A stretch of DNA of 64,000 nt. Origin: Martinezella hainanensis (GTDB lineage: Bacteria; Pseudomonadota; Alphaproteobacteria; Rhizobiales; Rhizobiaceae). Of the stretch, positions 43,949-52,996 are shown one piece after another; position 1 is the stretch's first letter, and every line of letters begins with the position of its first letter. The notes beneath the pieces are model-generated. The model had not been told where the DNA came from and did no database searches. It saw nothing but the letters and a program-made list of their open reading frames with translations. Position numbers and translations under genes: made by a program. The stretch is taken from assembly GCF_900094555.1 (NCBI RefSeq), contig NZ_FMAC01000009.1:186001-250000 (forward strand), in the 5' to 3' direction.

Positions 43949-44953
43949 CTAGTGACGAATGCGTGGATTGACGAAGCCGTAGAGCAGGTCGACGACGAGA
44001 TTGACGAGCATGACGATGCCGGCGATCAGCAACAGGCCGCCCTGCACCACCGGATAATCGCGCTTGAAGACCGCATCGATCATCCATTTGCCGATACCCG
44101 GCCAGGAGAAGATGCTTTCCGTCAGGATGGCACCGCCGAGCAGCACACCAACCTGCAGACCGATCGTGGTGATGACGGGGATCATCGCATTGCGCAGCGC
44201 ATGCACGGAAACGACGCGCAGCGGCGACAGGCCCTTGGATCGGGCCGTGCGGACATAATCCTCGCCGAGCACTTCGAGCATCGCCGAGCGCGTCTGGCGG
44301 GCGATGACGGCGAGCGGGATGGTGCCAAGCACGATGGTCGGCAGGATCAGCGAATTGAAAGCGGACCAGAAGGCACCCTTCTGGCCGGACAGCAGGCTGT
44401 CGATCAGCATGAAGCCGGTGATCGGCTTGAAGAAATAGATGAGGCCGATACGACCCGAAACCGGCGTCCAGTGCAGATAGCCGTTGAAGACGATGATCAG
44501 CAGCAGGCCCCACCAGAAGATCGGCATGGAGTAGCCGACGAGGGCCACGCCCATGACGCTCTGGTCAAACCATGTACCCCGCTTCACGGCGGCGAAAACG
44601 CCGGCCGGTATGCCAAGACAGATTGCGAGGATCATGGCACAGATCGACAGCTCGAGCGTCGCCGGGAAGAAGGTCAGAAAATCGGTCAACACGTCACGCT
44701 TGGTGGTGATCGAGGTGCCGAGGTCGCCGTGCAGGGCATTCCAGATATATCGGCCGTACTGAACGACCATCGGCTGGTCATAACCGAGATCGTGGGTGAT
44801 CTGCGCATGGCGTTCCGGCGACATGACGCGTTCGCCCGACAGCAGCATGACAGGATCGCCGGGAAGCAGGCGGATGAAGGAGAAGGCGACGATCGATACG
44901 CCGAGAAATGTCGGGATCAGCACCGCAAGGCGGCTGAGAAGAAATCGCAACAT
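43949..44953 (-). CDS. dppB: Dipeptide ABC transporter permease DppB
   Basis: A 334-residue permease of the DppB/OppB family: MLRFLLSRLAVLIPTFLGVS at the N-terminus, the LPGDPVMLLSGE segment, and an EAA loop (DYVRTARSKGLSPLRVVSVHALRNA). About six membrane segments. A strong stem-loop separates it from dppA. Confidence 0.94.
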   Translation of the reverse strand: MLRFLLSRLAVLIPTFLGVSIVAFSFIRLLPGDPVMLLSGERVMSPERHAQITHDLGYDQPMVVQYGRYIWNALHGDLGTSITTKRDVLTDFLTFFPATLELSICAMILAICLGIPAGVFAAVKRGTWFDQSVMGVALVGYSMPIFWWGLLLIIVFNGYLHWTPVSGRIGLIYFFKPITGFMLIDSLLSGQKGAFWSAFNSLILPTIVLGTIPLAVIARQTRSAMLEVLGEDYVRTARSKGLSPLRVVSVHALRNAMIPVITTIGLQVGVLLGGAILTESIFSWPGIGKWMIDAVFKRDYPVVQGGLLLIAGIVMLVNLVVDLLYGFVNPRIRH

Positions 44954-44972
44954 GGCAGATGTCCAAATTTTT

Positions 44973-45003
44973 CCGGCGGTCAGGCAAGTTGCCTGACCGC
45001 CGG
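44973..45003. other. Perfect 15-bp stem-loop between dppA and dppB
   Basis: CCGGCGGTCAGGCAA and its exact complement (44973-44987, 44989-45003) lie between the dppA stop and dppB start. There is no T-tract after it on the transcribed strand, so it is more likely an RNA-stabilising or partial-termination element that keeps dppA mRNA in excess over the permease genes. Confidence 0.75.
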
Positions 45004-45042
45004 GTCGCCCGATCCTAGCCGGGCATTCTCACAGATTTTTCG

Positions 45043-46638
45043 TTATTCGGCGATATCGACGCCGTCGAAGCGGTGAACGCCAACCGGATCCTGATGATAA
45101 CCGGAGACATTCTTCGTCATCGGGATGAATTCTTCCGAATGGTCGATGGTCATCCAGGGTGCTTCGCGCTTGAAGATAACCTGGGCTTCTTCGTAGAGCT
45201 TGGAACGCTCCTTGAGGTCGGCCGTCTGCTTGGCCTTCTTCACCAGATCGTCGAATTCCTTGTTGCACCACTGTGCACGGTTGTTGCCGCCAACAGCGTC
45301 GCAGCCGAGCAGCGTGTCAAGGAAGTTGTCCGGATCGCCGTTGTCGCCGGTCCAGCCGAGGATGGCCGCACCGTCGCGGTCCTTGGCGGAGGAGAGCTTC
45401 AGGTACTGCGCCCAGTCATAGGTAACGATCTCGACCTTGACACCGATCTTGGCCAAGTCTGCCTGCATCAGCTCGGCAGCACGGCGGGCGTTCAGCATGT
45501 ATGGACGCGAAACCGGCATGGCCCAGATCTTCATGCTGAGATCCTTGACGCCAGCCTTTTCAAGCAGCTTCTTGGCTTCTTCCGGATTGAAGGCGTCGTC
45601 CTTGATGTCCTTGTTGTAGGACCACATGGTCGGCGGGATCGGGTTCGTCGCAACCTTGGCGGAGCCCTGGAAGACGGCGTCGACGATGGCCTGCTTGTTG
45701 ACGGCCATGTTGATCGCCTTGCGCACTTCGACCTTGTCGAACGGAGCAACCATCGTGTTGTAGGCGAGGTAGGAAACGTTCAGACCAGCCTGCTCGAGAA
45801 CCTTGAGGTTCTTGTCAGCCTTGAGGTCCTTGATGTCTGCTGCGTTCGGGTACGGCATGATGTTGCATTCGCCGGACTTCAGCTTCTGCGCACGGACGGA
45901 GGCGTCCGGCGTGATGGCGAAGACGAGATCGTCGATCTTTTCCTTACCCTTGAAGTAGGTCTCGTTTGCCTTGTAGCGAATGACGGCATCCGGCTGGTAG
46001 GCAACGAAAGTGAATGCACCAGTGCCGAGCGGCTGCTGGTTCATCTGTTCCATCTTGCCATCGGCCTGCAGCTTGTCTGCATATTCCTTCGACAGGATCG
46101 AGGCGAAGTCCATGGCGAGGTCGGCGAGGAAGGGAGCTTCCGGACGGTTCAGGACGAACTTGACCGTGAGGTCGTCAACCTTGTCGATCGACTTGATGAG
46201 CTTCGGGAAGCCCATGCCATCAGCGTATTCATAGGAACCGCCGGCGACATACTTTGCCCAGGGGCTATCCGTGCCCAGCTGACGGCTGATCGAGAAGATC
46301 ACGTCATCGGCATTGAGGTCACGCGTCGGCGTGAAGAAGTCGGTGGTCTGGAACTTCACGCCCTTGCGCAGCTTGAACGTGTATTCCTTGCCATCCGGAG
46401 ACACGGTCCAGCTTTCGGCGAGGCCCGGCTCAATTTCGGTGCTGCCATGCTTGAATTCGACAAGACGGCTATAGATCGTACGCGACGAGGCGTCGAAGGT
46501 GTTGCCGCCCGTGTAGAGGCCCGGATCGAAACCTTCCGGCGAGCTTTCAGAGCAATAGACAAGCGTTTTTGACCAGGCGGACGTCGCCATGACCGAAGCC
46601 AGGGCTGTCACTGCCAGCAGGACAGAAATCTTTTTCAT
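45043..46638 (-). CDS. dppA: Dipeptide ABC transporter substrate-binding protein DppA
   Basis: A 531-residue periplasmic binding protein (SBP family 5). Signal peptide MKKISVLLAVTALASVMATS ends at SAWSK; the mature start LVYCSESSPEGFDP is characteristic of DppA. Rhizobial DppA binds dipeptides and can carry delta-aminolevulinic acid or haem. It is the first gene of dppABCDF. The 343-bp upstream region carries candidate operators and rirA's terminator. Confidence 0.94.
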   Translation of the reverse strand: MKKISVLLAVTALASVMATSAWSKTLVYCSESSPEGFDPGLYTGGNTFDASSRTIYSRLVEFKHGSTEIEPGLAESWTVSPDGKEYTFKLRKGVKFQTTDFFTPTRDLNADDVIFSISRQLGTDSPWAKYVAGGSYEYADGMGFPKLIKSIDKVDDLTVKFVLNRPEAPFLADLAMDFASILSKEYADKLQADGKMEQMNQQPLGTGAFTFVAYQPDAVIRYKANETYFKGKEKIDDLVFAITPDASVRAQKLKSGECNIMPYPNAADIKDLKADKNLKVLEQAGLNVSYLAYNTMVAPFDKVEVRKAINMAVNKQAIVDAVFQGSAKVATNPIPPTMWSYNKDIKDDAFNPEEAKKLLEKAGVKDLSMKIWAMPVSRPYMLNARRAAELMQADLAKIGVKVEIVTYDWAQYLKLSSAKDRDGAAILGWTGDNGDPDNFLDTLLGCDAVGGNNRAQWCNKEFDDLVKKAKQTADLKERSKLYEEAQVIFKREAPWMTIDHSEEFIPMTKNVSGYHQDPVGVHRFDGVDIAE

Positions 46639-46981
46639 GATATCGTTTCCCAGATTTGTTATTCTTTTGAAGCCGTGGACACCACCAGAGGTTCCCATCC
46701 GGATCGCGCCGATGGAACTTTATTTTAAGTTTGAAAGCAACAAGCGCCGCCTAAAATTTTTCCAAATCGTAGAGTTTGGAAATTTTCAGACGAAAAGACC
46801 TCTGAATTGGTAAGATTCTGGCAAAATTTTGCATCTTTTTGTCAGATTCAGAACGATTTGACGTTTTCTTCTCACAATCCGCAAACCCTATATTGCCCGG
46901 ATAGGAGGCAACGCAAACAAAAATCCGCAGCTACCGGAGGTAACTGCGGACCAAAAGCTTGATCGAATTCTGAATGGCAGA
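46639..46981. promoter_or_regulatory. 343-bp region upstream of dppA with palindromes
   Basis: An AT-rich gap between rirA and dppA. It contains an imperfect inverted repeat AAAATTTTTCCAAA/TTTGGAAATTTT (46753-46786) and a perfect 12-bp palindrome GCAAAATTTTGC (46821-46832). These are candidate regulatory sites for the dpp promoter. No gene is evident. Confidence 0.5.
46925..46949 (-). terminator. Rho-independent terminator of rirA
   Basis: Reading the minus strand, CCGCAGTTACC-TCC-GGTAGCTGCGG is an 11-bp stem with one mismatch, directly followed by ATTTTTG. It lies 32 bp after the rirA stop. Confidence 0.85.
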
Positions 46982-47470
46982 TCAGGCGGCCGGCGCTGCG
47001 ACCGTCGGCTTCTTCGCGATCGCCTTGTGATCCTGGGCGGTAATGCCAAGCAGGAAGTTGATCTGCGGACGCGCCTTGACCAGATCGTCGATGGAATATT
47101 CGGTCAGAACGTCGAAGAAAGCGTTCAGTGCCTTGCGCAGCGCCGAATTAAGGCCGCAGCTATCGACCAGCGGGCATTCCACCACGCCGTCCTCGAAGCA
47201 TTCCGCCATGGCGAAGCTGTCCTCGGTGACGCGGACGACGTCGAACAGACTGATATCGGTTGCCGGCTTTGCAAGGCGCACGCCGCCATTGCGACCACGC
47301 ACCGTTTCGACAAGACCTGCCTTGGTCAACGGCTGCAGGATCTTGAAGAGAAACAGCTCGGATACGCTGTATGCTCTCGCGATTTCCGGGATGCGGCTCA
47401 GATGGCCATCATTGGCGGCGCAATACATCAACATGCGCACTGCGTAATTGGTCTGCTTCGTCAAGCGCAT
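46982..47470 (-). CDS. rirA: Rhizobial iron regulator RirA (Rrf2 family)
   Basis: A 162-residue iron-sulfur cluster-binding repressor that turns off iron uptake genes when iron is sufficient. The N-terminal HTH (MRLTKQTNYAVRMLMYCAAN, then IPEIARAYSVSELFLFKILQ) and the three cluster cysteines C91, C99 and C105 match RirA closely. A TGA-N9-TCA site upstream suggests autoregulation through an iron-responsive operator. It has its own terminator before dppA, so the two are separate transcripts though co-oriented. Confidence 0.95.
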   Translation of the reverse strand: MRLTKQTNYAVRMLMYCAANDGHLSRIPEIARAYSVSELFLFKILQPLTKAGLVETVRGRNGGVRLAKPATDISLFDVVRVTEDSFAMAECFEDGVVECPLVDSCGLNSALRKALNAFFDVLTEYSIDDLVKARPQINFLLGITAQDHKAIAKKPTVAAPAA

Positions 47471-47550
47471 GCCGATCTCCTGGAATCAAGGCTGCTTAGG
47501 GGCTGGACCCGTATATAGTGGCTTTCTCAGTTTTGAACAATTCCAAAATA

Positions 47551-47565
47551 TGAAATTCATATTCA
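47551..47565. promoter_or_regulatory. Candidate iron-responsive operator (IRO box) upstream of rirA
   Basis: TGAAATTCATATTCA fits the TGA-N9-TCA RirA operator consensus and lies about 80 bp upstream of the rirA start, in the promoter region. The surrounding sequence is AT-rich. Confidence 0.6.
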
Positions 47566-47588
47566 CGTTATTTCGAAGCTGAACCCCC

Positions 47589-48686
47589 TCACCCACTCGG
47601 GACTACCTGCTTCTCCTTCAGCTCCTTGGCATAATCAAGGATCGCCTGCCTTCGTTCCGGCGTGCCCGGATGGGTCGACAGCATGCTGGTGCTGCTATGG
47701 TCATCAAGTTTCGTTTCGAGGATATCGAAGAAGCGCGAAAGAGCCGCCGGGTCCTTTCCGGCCGCCTGCATCAGCTCCACAGAGCGACGATCAGCTTGCG
47801 CCTCCGCCTCACGGGAATAGGAAAGCGCCAGCAGGCCGCCACCCTGCGTCAAGATATCCTGAACGCCGGAACCAACGTCACCCGCGATCAGCAGGACAAG
47901 ACCAGCGACGCCTGCGGCGCGATAGAGCTGGCGCAGGCTGTGCTTGTATTCGACATGGCCTATCTCGTGCCCAAGAACGGCAATGACCATCTCCTGATCG
48001 CCGCCGGCGAGCTCGACAAGTTGATCCGTTAGCACGAGATTGCCGTCCGGCAGTGCAAACGCGTTGGCGCCAATGAGGCCACCATCGCGGAAATTCAGAT
48101 GGTAGCGGCCGGCACCGCCTTCCGCATTCGTCGCCAGCTTGGTGAAGTCATCGCGGATTTCCGTCTGCCGCGCCTCCGACAGCTTGCTGGGGTGGAAGGT
48201 CACCCGATCCAACGTGGTCAGCGTTCCTGCAGACATCATTTCCGGCACGACGGGCGGCGTCACCACGACCGCAAGCTCAACCAGGATCGGCAGGGCGTAG
48301 CGATAGATGATCGAGGCAAGGACAACCGTCGCCAAGGCAAAGGCTATCAGGCGGGGACGAACGATCTCAAGCCCATGAATGAAGCTGCTGCGCCCTTCGC
48401 CTCGGCTTCGCAGATAGGCATCGACAGCCTCGTTATCGCGGGTTTCGAAAACCGACTGGTTGCCGAATACGATTCGACGTGGAATGGAACCGACGCGCGG
48501 GCTGATCTCGATATCGGAACGGATACCCCAGGCGAGCCGCCTATCCTCATCCCCTTCCTCGTCCGACAGCACGATGAACGAGCCGCCGACATCCAGCAGC
48601 CGAGCACGAACCTCCCGGCTGGAATGCGGCGGATGCCAGATACCGGTCGCTATCGCTTCCGGATCAGAAGCCAAAGTCGAATCCAT
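47589..48686 (-). CDS. M48-family metalloprotease (Ste24-like)
   Basis: A 365-residue zinc protease with one membrane segment near residues 112-130 and a second hydrophobic stretch near 255-270. The catalytic HEIGH is at 240-244, with the third zinc ligand probably E295 in SREAEAQADRR. The N-terminal 100 residues are an extra domain. Start ATG 48686 lies 23 bp inside the end of the DUF898 gene upstream, so the two are coupled. It probably degrades misfolded periplasmic or outer-membrane proteins, as BepA/LoiP do, but no specific target is known. Confidence 0.87.
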   Translation of the reverse strand: MDSTLASDPEAIATGIWHPPHSSREVRARLLDVGGSFIVLSDEEGDEDRRLAWGIRSDIEISPRVGSIPRRIVFGNQSVFETRDNEAVDAYLRSRGEGRSSFIHGLEIVRPRLIAFALATVVLASIIYRYALPILVELAVVVTPPVVPEMMSAGTLTTLDRVTFHPSKLSEARQTEIRDDFTKLATNAEGGAGRYHLNFRDGGLIGANAFALPDGNLVLTDQLVELAGGDQEMVIAVLGHEIGHVEYKHSLRQLYRAAGVAGLVLLIAGDVGSGVQDILTQGGGLLALSYSREAEAQADRRSVELMQAAGKDPAALSRFFDILETKLDDHSSTSMLSTHPGTPERRQAILDYAKELKEKQVVPSG

Positions 48687-49719
48687 CGATATCGAGATAC
48701 TCCGCACTGATGGCGCTGCCGGTCGAACGGATCTGGTCGAAGACAACGCCAATTTCACCATCGACGCTGATCGCCGTGTGCTCCGCAAGGAAATGTTGCA
48801 TGCGCACCGCCGCCCAGGGACGCATCAATCCGAGGGTCACCAGGGTGACAACGACATTGGAGATCGCGATCCAGGCATAGCGCCGGCGACCGAGATCGCT
48901 TCTGAGTTGATGACGATGATCGACCGTTGCTGCAGACCAAATAATGTTGCGCACCGCAGCGCGATAGTAGAGGCCTGCGATTATGTAGATCGGGAAAATA
49001 AGCACAACCATCCAATGCCACAGGCTCACGCTACCCATCGAATTGCCGCCGACACCGGCCGCGACAGCACCGAGGAGCCCCAAAATCACGATGCCCGCGA
49101 TCACAATCGCGATTACGGTGAAGAGCGCCTCATAGAGCGCGCCCAGTCTCGGCTCCGTCGAAAACGGTCGATCGCCGTAGCGCAAATTGTCGAAGATATA
49201 TTTGTAGAACCAGCGGCTGGCGATCGGCGACAGCAATCCGATCGATATCATCGTCACCAAGGCGCCGAGGAAGATCGCCTTGAACGCGCCGCCATAGGTA
49301 CCGACGAAATCGAAACGCACATTGCGGTAGCTCGTCACCCGCGCGTTGAACCGAAGACCGCGCATCAGAAACCATGGAAACATGATCAGCAAGACGGGCC
49401 AAACTACCAGGACTGCCAATGGTGCCACATGTGCAAGTATGTTTAGCACGATCAGAAGACCAAAGACGATCAAGCGTCCAATCAGTATCTGCTTGCCCTT
49501 GGCGTGATATTCGAAGCTCTGACCCAGAATGACCGTGTTGCCGTAGAAATACCGGTTGCGTCGCACCTTCGCCCAGGCGGAATAGATACCTAGCGTGACG
49601 ATCGTCAGCAAAATGTTGACGATCCAGATGCCAAAATATTCCGAAGCATTGCCCGTAAAGGAAGCCCTTTGGAAAAAAGGTCTTCCGCCTAGCGGATAAT
49701 CTTGCTCAACAACTGCCAT
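48664..49719 (-). CDS. DUF898 (YjgN-like) membrane protein
   Basis: A 351-residue integral membrane protein with about six hydrophobic segments. FTGNASEYFGIWIVNILLTI, then YSAWAKVRRNRYFYGNT, near the N-terminus is the DUF898 hallmark, repeated in the second half (ISNVVVTLVTLGLMRPWA). AGAGGAAC precedes the ATG at 49719. DUF898 proteins have no established function. It overlaps the M48 protease gene downstream, suggesting a membrane quality-control role together. Confidence 0.85.
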   Translation of the reverse strand: MAVVEQDYPLGGRPFFQRASFTGNASEYFGIWIVNILLTIVTLGIYSAWAKVRRNRYFYGNTVILGQSFEYHAKGKQILIGRLIVFGLLIVLNILAHVAPLAVLVVWPVLLIMFPWFLMRGLRFNARVTSYRNVRFDFVGTYGGAFKAIFLGALVTMISIGLLSPIASRWFYKYIFDNLRYGDRPFSTEPRLGALYEALFTVIAIVIAGIVILGLLGAVAAGVGGNSMGSVSLWHWMVVLIFPIYIIAGLYYRAAVRNIIWSAATVDHRHQLRSDLGRRRYAWIAISNVVVTLVTLGLMRPWAAVRMQHFLAEHTAISVDGEIGVVFDQIRSTGSAISAEYLDIDGFDFGF

Positions 49720-49947
49720 GTTATGTTCCTCTACCCCACAAGAGGACGAGCGTTCCCACGGGCGCTCCACGTAAGCACCAGCCGCTGGGCGACGTGTTGC
49801 GCGACACGCCGCTCGCCTTACCGTTGCATTTGAGATCAGGAAAACGACCGTCAATCAACGGAAAAATACGGGCTTGCCGCACGTGAGGCGCGAACGATCA
49901 ATTTGCCTGCAAGACTGCAACCTTAATGCCACAGCGGCGCCAACTCG

Positions 49948-50295
49948 TTATGGCGCAGACACCCAGACCGCCATTTCGCAGCCGCCGGGTTCGCGGAAGT
50001 GAAAACGCCGGCCGCCGGGAAAATCGAAGGCCGGGCGCGTGATGACGCCGCCGGCGAATTCGACGGCGCGCTGTGCGGCTTCCAGATCGGTGGTGCGCAC
50101 GACGGGCAACGGCGTGCCGGCAGCCTCTCCCGCGTCGCCATCTATGCCGGCATCTATTCCGGCCGCCTCGATGACATGGTAGGTCGGTCCATAGCTGACA
50201 AAGCTCCAGTCGAAGGCTTCCTCGAAGAAGCGGCGGGTCTTCAGGCCGTCTTTCGACGGAAATTCGAGATAGTCGATCTGATAGGTCACGGCCAT
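49948..50295 (-). CDS. VOC (glyoxalase/bleomycin-resistance) family protein
   Basis: A 115-residue single-domain VOC protein (MAVTYQIDYLEFPSKDG...). Its beta-alpha-beta-beta-beta halves are visible, ending FPGGRRFHFREPGGCEMAVW with a potential metal Glu. The ATG at 50295 (GGGCCGAGCG upstream) is preferred to a longer frame. The substrate is unknown. Confidence 0.85.
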   Translation of the reverse strand: MAVTYQIDYLEFPSKDGLKTRRFFEEAFDWSFVSYGPTYHVIEAAGIDAGIDGDAGEAAGTPLPVVRTTDLEAAQRAVEFAGGVITRPAFDFPGGRRFHFREPGGCEMAVWVSAP

Positions 50296-50387
50296 CGCTC
50301 GGCCCTCCCGTTGTTCTTGTTTTGTTCTAAATGAAAACGGCGGCCCTGACAAGATGACTCCATCGAAAACAAACGCAATAAAAAAGC

Positions 50388-50414
50388 CGCCGTCCGAAAG
50401 ATGGACGGCGGCTG
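50388..50414 (-). terminator. Rho-independent terminator after mmsA
   Basis: On the minus strand AGCCGCCGTCC-ATCTTTC-GGACGGCGGCT is a perfect 11-bp stem followed by TTTTTATT. It lies 24 bp past the mmsA stop. Confidence 0.92.
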
Positions 50415-50437
50415 ACACGGGTCAGTGATTGCGATGC

Positions 50438-51934
50438 TTACTTCATCGTCGGCATGACGAATTCCGCACCGTCCTTGATGCCGGACGGCCAGCGGGCGGT
50501 GATCGTCTTGGTGCGCGTCCAAAACTTGATGGAATCCGTGCCATGCTGGTTGAGATCGCCGAAGCTGGAAGCCTTCCAGCCACCGAAGGAATGGTAGGCG
50601 AGCGGAACCGGGATCGGAACGTTGACGCCGATCATGCCGATGTTGATGCGCGAGGCGAAGTCGCGGGCCGCATCGCCGTCACGGGTGTAGATGGCGACGC
50701 CGTTGCCGTATTCGTGCTTCATCGGCAGGTCGAGCGCTTCTTCGTAGTTCTTGGCGCGAACGACGGAGAGAACCGGTCCGAAGATCTCGGTCTTGTAGAT
50801 GTCCATGTCGGGCTTTACGTGGTCGAACAGCGTGCCGCCGACGAAATAGCCATCCTCATAGCCCTGCAGCTTGAAGCCACGGCCGTCGACGACCAGCTTG
50901 GCGCCCTCCTCGACACCGCGGTTGATCAGGCCGGTGACGCGGTTATAGGCATCCTTGGTGACGAGCGGGCCGAGATCGGCCTTATCGTCGGTATAGGGGC
51001 CGATGCGCAGGGATTCGATCTTCGGTACCAGCTTCTCAACGAGACGGTTGGCCGTGTCTTCGCCGACCGGGACGGCGACCGATACCGCCATGCAGCGCTC
51101 GCCAGCCGAACCGTAGCCGGCGCCCATCAGCGCGTTGACGGCCTGGTCCATGTCGGCATCGGGCATGATGATCATGTGGTTCTTGGCGCCGCCGAAGCAC
51201 TGCGCGCGCTTGCCGTTCATGGCAGCCGTTCCATAGACGTAGCGGGCAATCGGCGTGGAACCGACGAAGGAAACGGCAGCGATATCCGGATCGGTCAGGA
51301 TGGCGTCGACGGCGGCCTTGTCACCATTGACGACGTTGAGAATGCCTGCCGGCAGACCGGCTTCGATCATCAATTCGGCGAGACGGAGCGGCACGGACGG
51401 ATCACGCTCGGACGGCTTCAGGATGAAGGCATTGCCACAAGCGATTGCCGGCGCAAACATCCACATCGGGATCATGGCCGGGAAGTTGAACGGCGTAATG
51501 CCGGCGCCGACGCCAACGGGCTGGCGGATGGAGTACATGTCGATCGCCGGGCCGGCACCCTCGGTGAATTCGCCCTTCTGCAGGTGCGGGATGCCGCAGA
51601 CGAATTCGCAGACTTCCAGACCGCGAATGACGTCGCCCTTGGAATCTTCGACCGTCTTGCCGTGCTCCTTGGAGAGCAAGGTGGCAAGTTCATCCATGTT
51701 CTTGTTCAAAAGCTCGACGAACTTGAAGAAGACGCGGGCGCGGCGCTGCGGGTTGGTAGCAGCCCATTTCGGCTGCGCGGCCTTGGCGTTTTCGACGGCT
51801 GCGCGGATTTCCTCGACGCTCGCAAGCGCGACGGTTGCCTGCATTTCGCCGGTTGCCGGATTGTAAACCTTGCTGCTGCGCCCGCTCGTGCCGGCGACGT
51901 GCTTGCCGCCGATGAAATGACCGATCTCACGCAT
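50438..51934 (-). CDS. mmsA: Methylmalonate-semialdehyde dehydrogenase (CoA-acylating)
   Basis: A 498-residue aldehyde dehydrogenase of the MmsA/IolA group that converts (methyl)malonate semialdehyde with CoA and NAD+ to propionyl-CoA or acetyl-CoA. Features: TPFNFPAMIPMWM, catalytic C281 in GSAGERCMAV, and IYKTEIFGPVLSVVRA. The GAGGAGG ribosome-binding site lies 9 bp before the ATG. It serves valine, pyrimidine or myo-inositol breakdown. A divergent LysR gene with shared GTGCAAA repeats is the likely regulator. Confidence 0.95.
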   Translation of the reverse strand: MREIGHFIGGKHVAGTSGRSSKVYNPATGEMQATVALASVEEIRAAVENAKAAQPKWAATNPQRRARVFFKFVELLNKNMDELATLLSKEHGKTVEDSKGDVIRGLEVCEFVCGIPHLQKGEFTEGAGPAIDMYSIRQPVGVGAGITPFNFPAMIPMWMFAPAIACGNAFILKPSERDPSVPLRLAELMIEAGLPAGILNVVNGDKAAVDAILTDPDIAAVSFVGSTPIARYVYGTAAMNGKRAQCFGGAKNHMIIMPDADMDQAVNALMGAGYGSAGERCMAVSVAVPVGEDTANRLVEKLVPKIESLRIGPYTDDKADLGPLVTKDAYNRVTGLINRGVEEGAKLVVDGRGFKLQGYEDGYFVGGTLFDHVKPDMDIYKTEIFGPVLSVVRAKNYEEALDLPMKHEYGNGVAIYTRDGDAARDFASRINIGMIGVNVPIPVPLAYHSFGGWKASSFGDLNQHGTDSIKFWTRTKTITARWPSGIKDGAEFVMPTMK

Positions 51935-51981
51935 GGATGTGCCTCCTCGTTTTCTTGGATGGCCACAGGATGGCACTTCAA

Positions 51982-52076
51982 TTTGCACAAATCAATGAGC
52001 TGTTATAAGCAACCGTTGTGCAAAAATTAAAGTCCTTGCTGTGCAAAAGAGGCCTATCCGAAAGGGGATGTGCAAA
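51982..52076. promoter_or_regulatory. GTGCAAA operator cluster between mmsA and divergent LysR
   Basis: TTTGCACAA (51982-51990) and TTGTGCAAA (52016-52024) form a perfect 9-bp inverted repeat. Two further GTGCAAA copies occur at 52041-52047 and 52070-52076, the last overlapping the LysR start. Four heptamers in 95 bp point to multi-site binding by the LysR protein. Confidence 0.65.
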
Positions 52077-52957
52077 TGGACTGGGACGATGTCCGCATGT
52101 TTCTGGCCGTGGCGCGCACCGGGCAGATTCTCGCCGCCTCCAAAAGGCTCGGCGTCAACCACGCTACCCTCTCCCGCCGGGTAACGACGCTGGAGGAGCG
52201 GTTGAAGACGCGGCTGCTGGTGCGCCGCACCAATGGCTGCGATCTGACGGCGGAAGGCGAGATCTTCCTGCACGCAGCCGAGCGCATGGAAACGGAGATG
52301 CTGCGCGCGCAGGCCAGCGTCGGCCACCTCGACAGCGCCATTACGGGGACAGTGCGGATCGGCGCACCCGATGGCTTCGGCGTCTCCTTCCTGGCGCCCC
52401 GGCTCGGGAGGCTGATTGCCCGCTATCCCGAGCTTCGCATCCAGCTCGTGCCCGTTCCCCGCTCCTTTTCGCTGTCGCAGCGCGAGGCCGATATCGCGAT
52501 CACGCTTGAACGCCCGGAACAGGGCCGTCTGGTTTCATCGAAGCTGACGGACTACACGCTCGGGCTCTATGCCTCGAAAACCTATCTGGAACAGGCCGGG
52601 CTGCCCGACAGCGTCGAGGCGTTAAAGCTGCATCCGCGCGTCGGCTATGTCGAAGACCTGATCTTTACCGCATCGCTGAATTTCTCAGGCGAGATCATGC
52701 GCAGTTGGGACGCCTCTTTCGAGATCTCAACCGCCATCGGCCAGACGGAAGCCGTGCGCTCCGGCGCCGGCATCGGCATTCTGCATGATTACATCGCCAG
52801 GCAGTTTCCGGAGCTGACCCGCATCCTGCCCGATGTCTCCATCAAGCGTGCCTACTGGACGACCTATCATGAAAGTGCCCGCGACCTCGTGCGCGTGCGC
52901 ACCGTTGCGGACTTCCTGCAGGAATTGGTGAGCGAAGAGCGGCGGACCTTCCTATGA
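52076..52957 (+). CDS. LysR-family regulator, probable controller of mmsA
   Basis: A 293-residue LysR regulator: MDWDDVRMFLAVARTGQI with HTH to about residue 60, effector domain from about 90. The ATG at 52076 is chosen (GGGG 8 bp upstream) over a GTG two codons earlier. It is divergent from mmsA (141-bp gap). Confidence 0.9.
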   Translation: MDWDDVRMFLAVARTGQILAASKRLGVNHATLSRRVTTLEERLKTRLLVRRTNGCDLTAEGEIFLHAAERMETEMLRAQASVGHLDSAITGTVRIGAPDGFGVSFLAPRLGRLIARYPELRIQLVPVPRSFSLSQREADIAITLERPEQGRLVSSKLTDYTLGLYASKTYLEQAGLPDSVEALKLHPRVGYVEDLIFTASLNFSGEIMRSWDASFEISTAIGQTEAVRSGAGIGILHDYIARQFPELTRILPDVSIKRAYWTTYHESARDLVRVRTVADFLQELVSEERRTFL

Positions 52958-52996
52958 GGTAAAGTTGGCGGATGCGGCGCCGCTTACAGACAAAGA

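Noticed and set aside
42857..45076. A 739-codon open frame on the plus strand
   Set aside because: It is antisense to dppB, dppC and dppD, whose products are unmistakable; long antisense frames are expected at this GC content.
45073..46572. A 499-codon plus-strand frame
   Set aside because: Antisense to dppA; no family signature.
46982..47470. Calling rirA the first gene of the dpp operon
   Set aside because: A strong terminator follows rirA and a 343-bp gap with its own palindromes precedes dppA.
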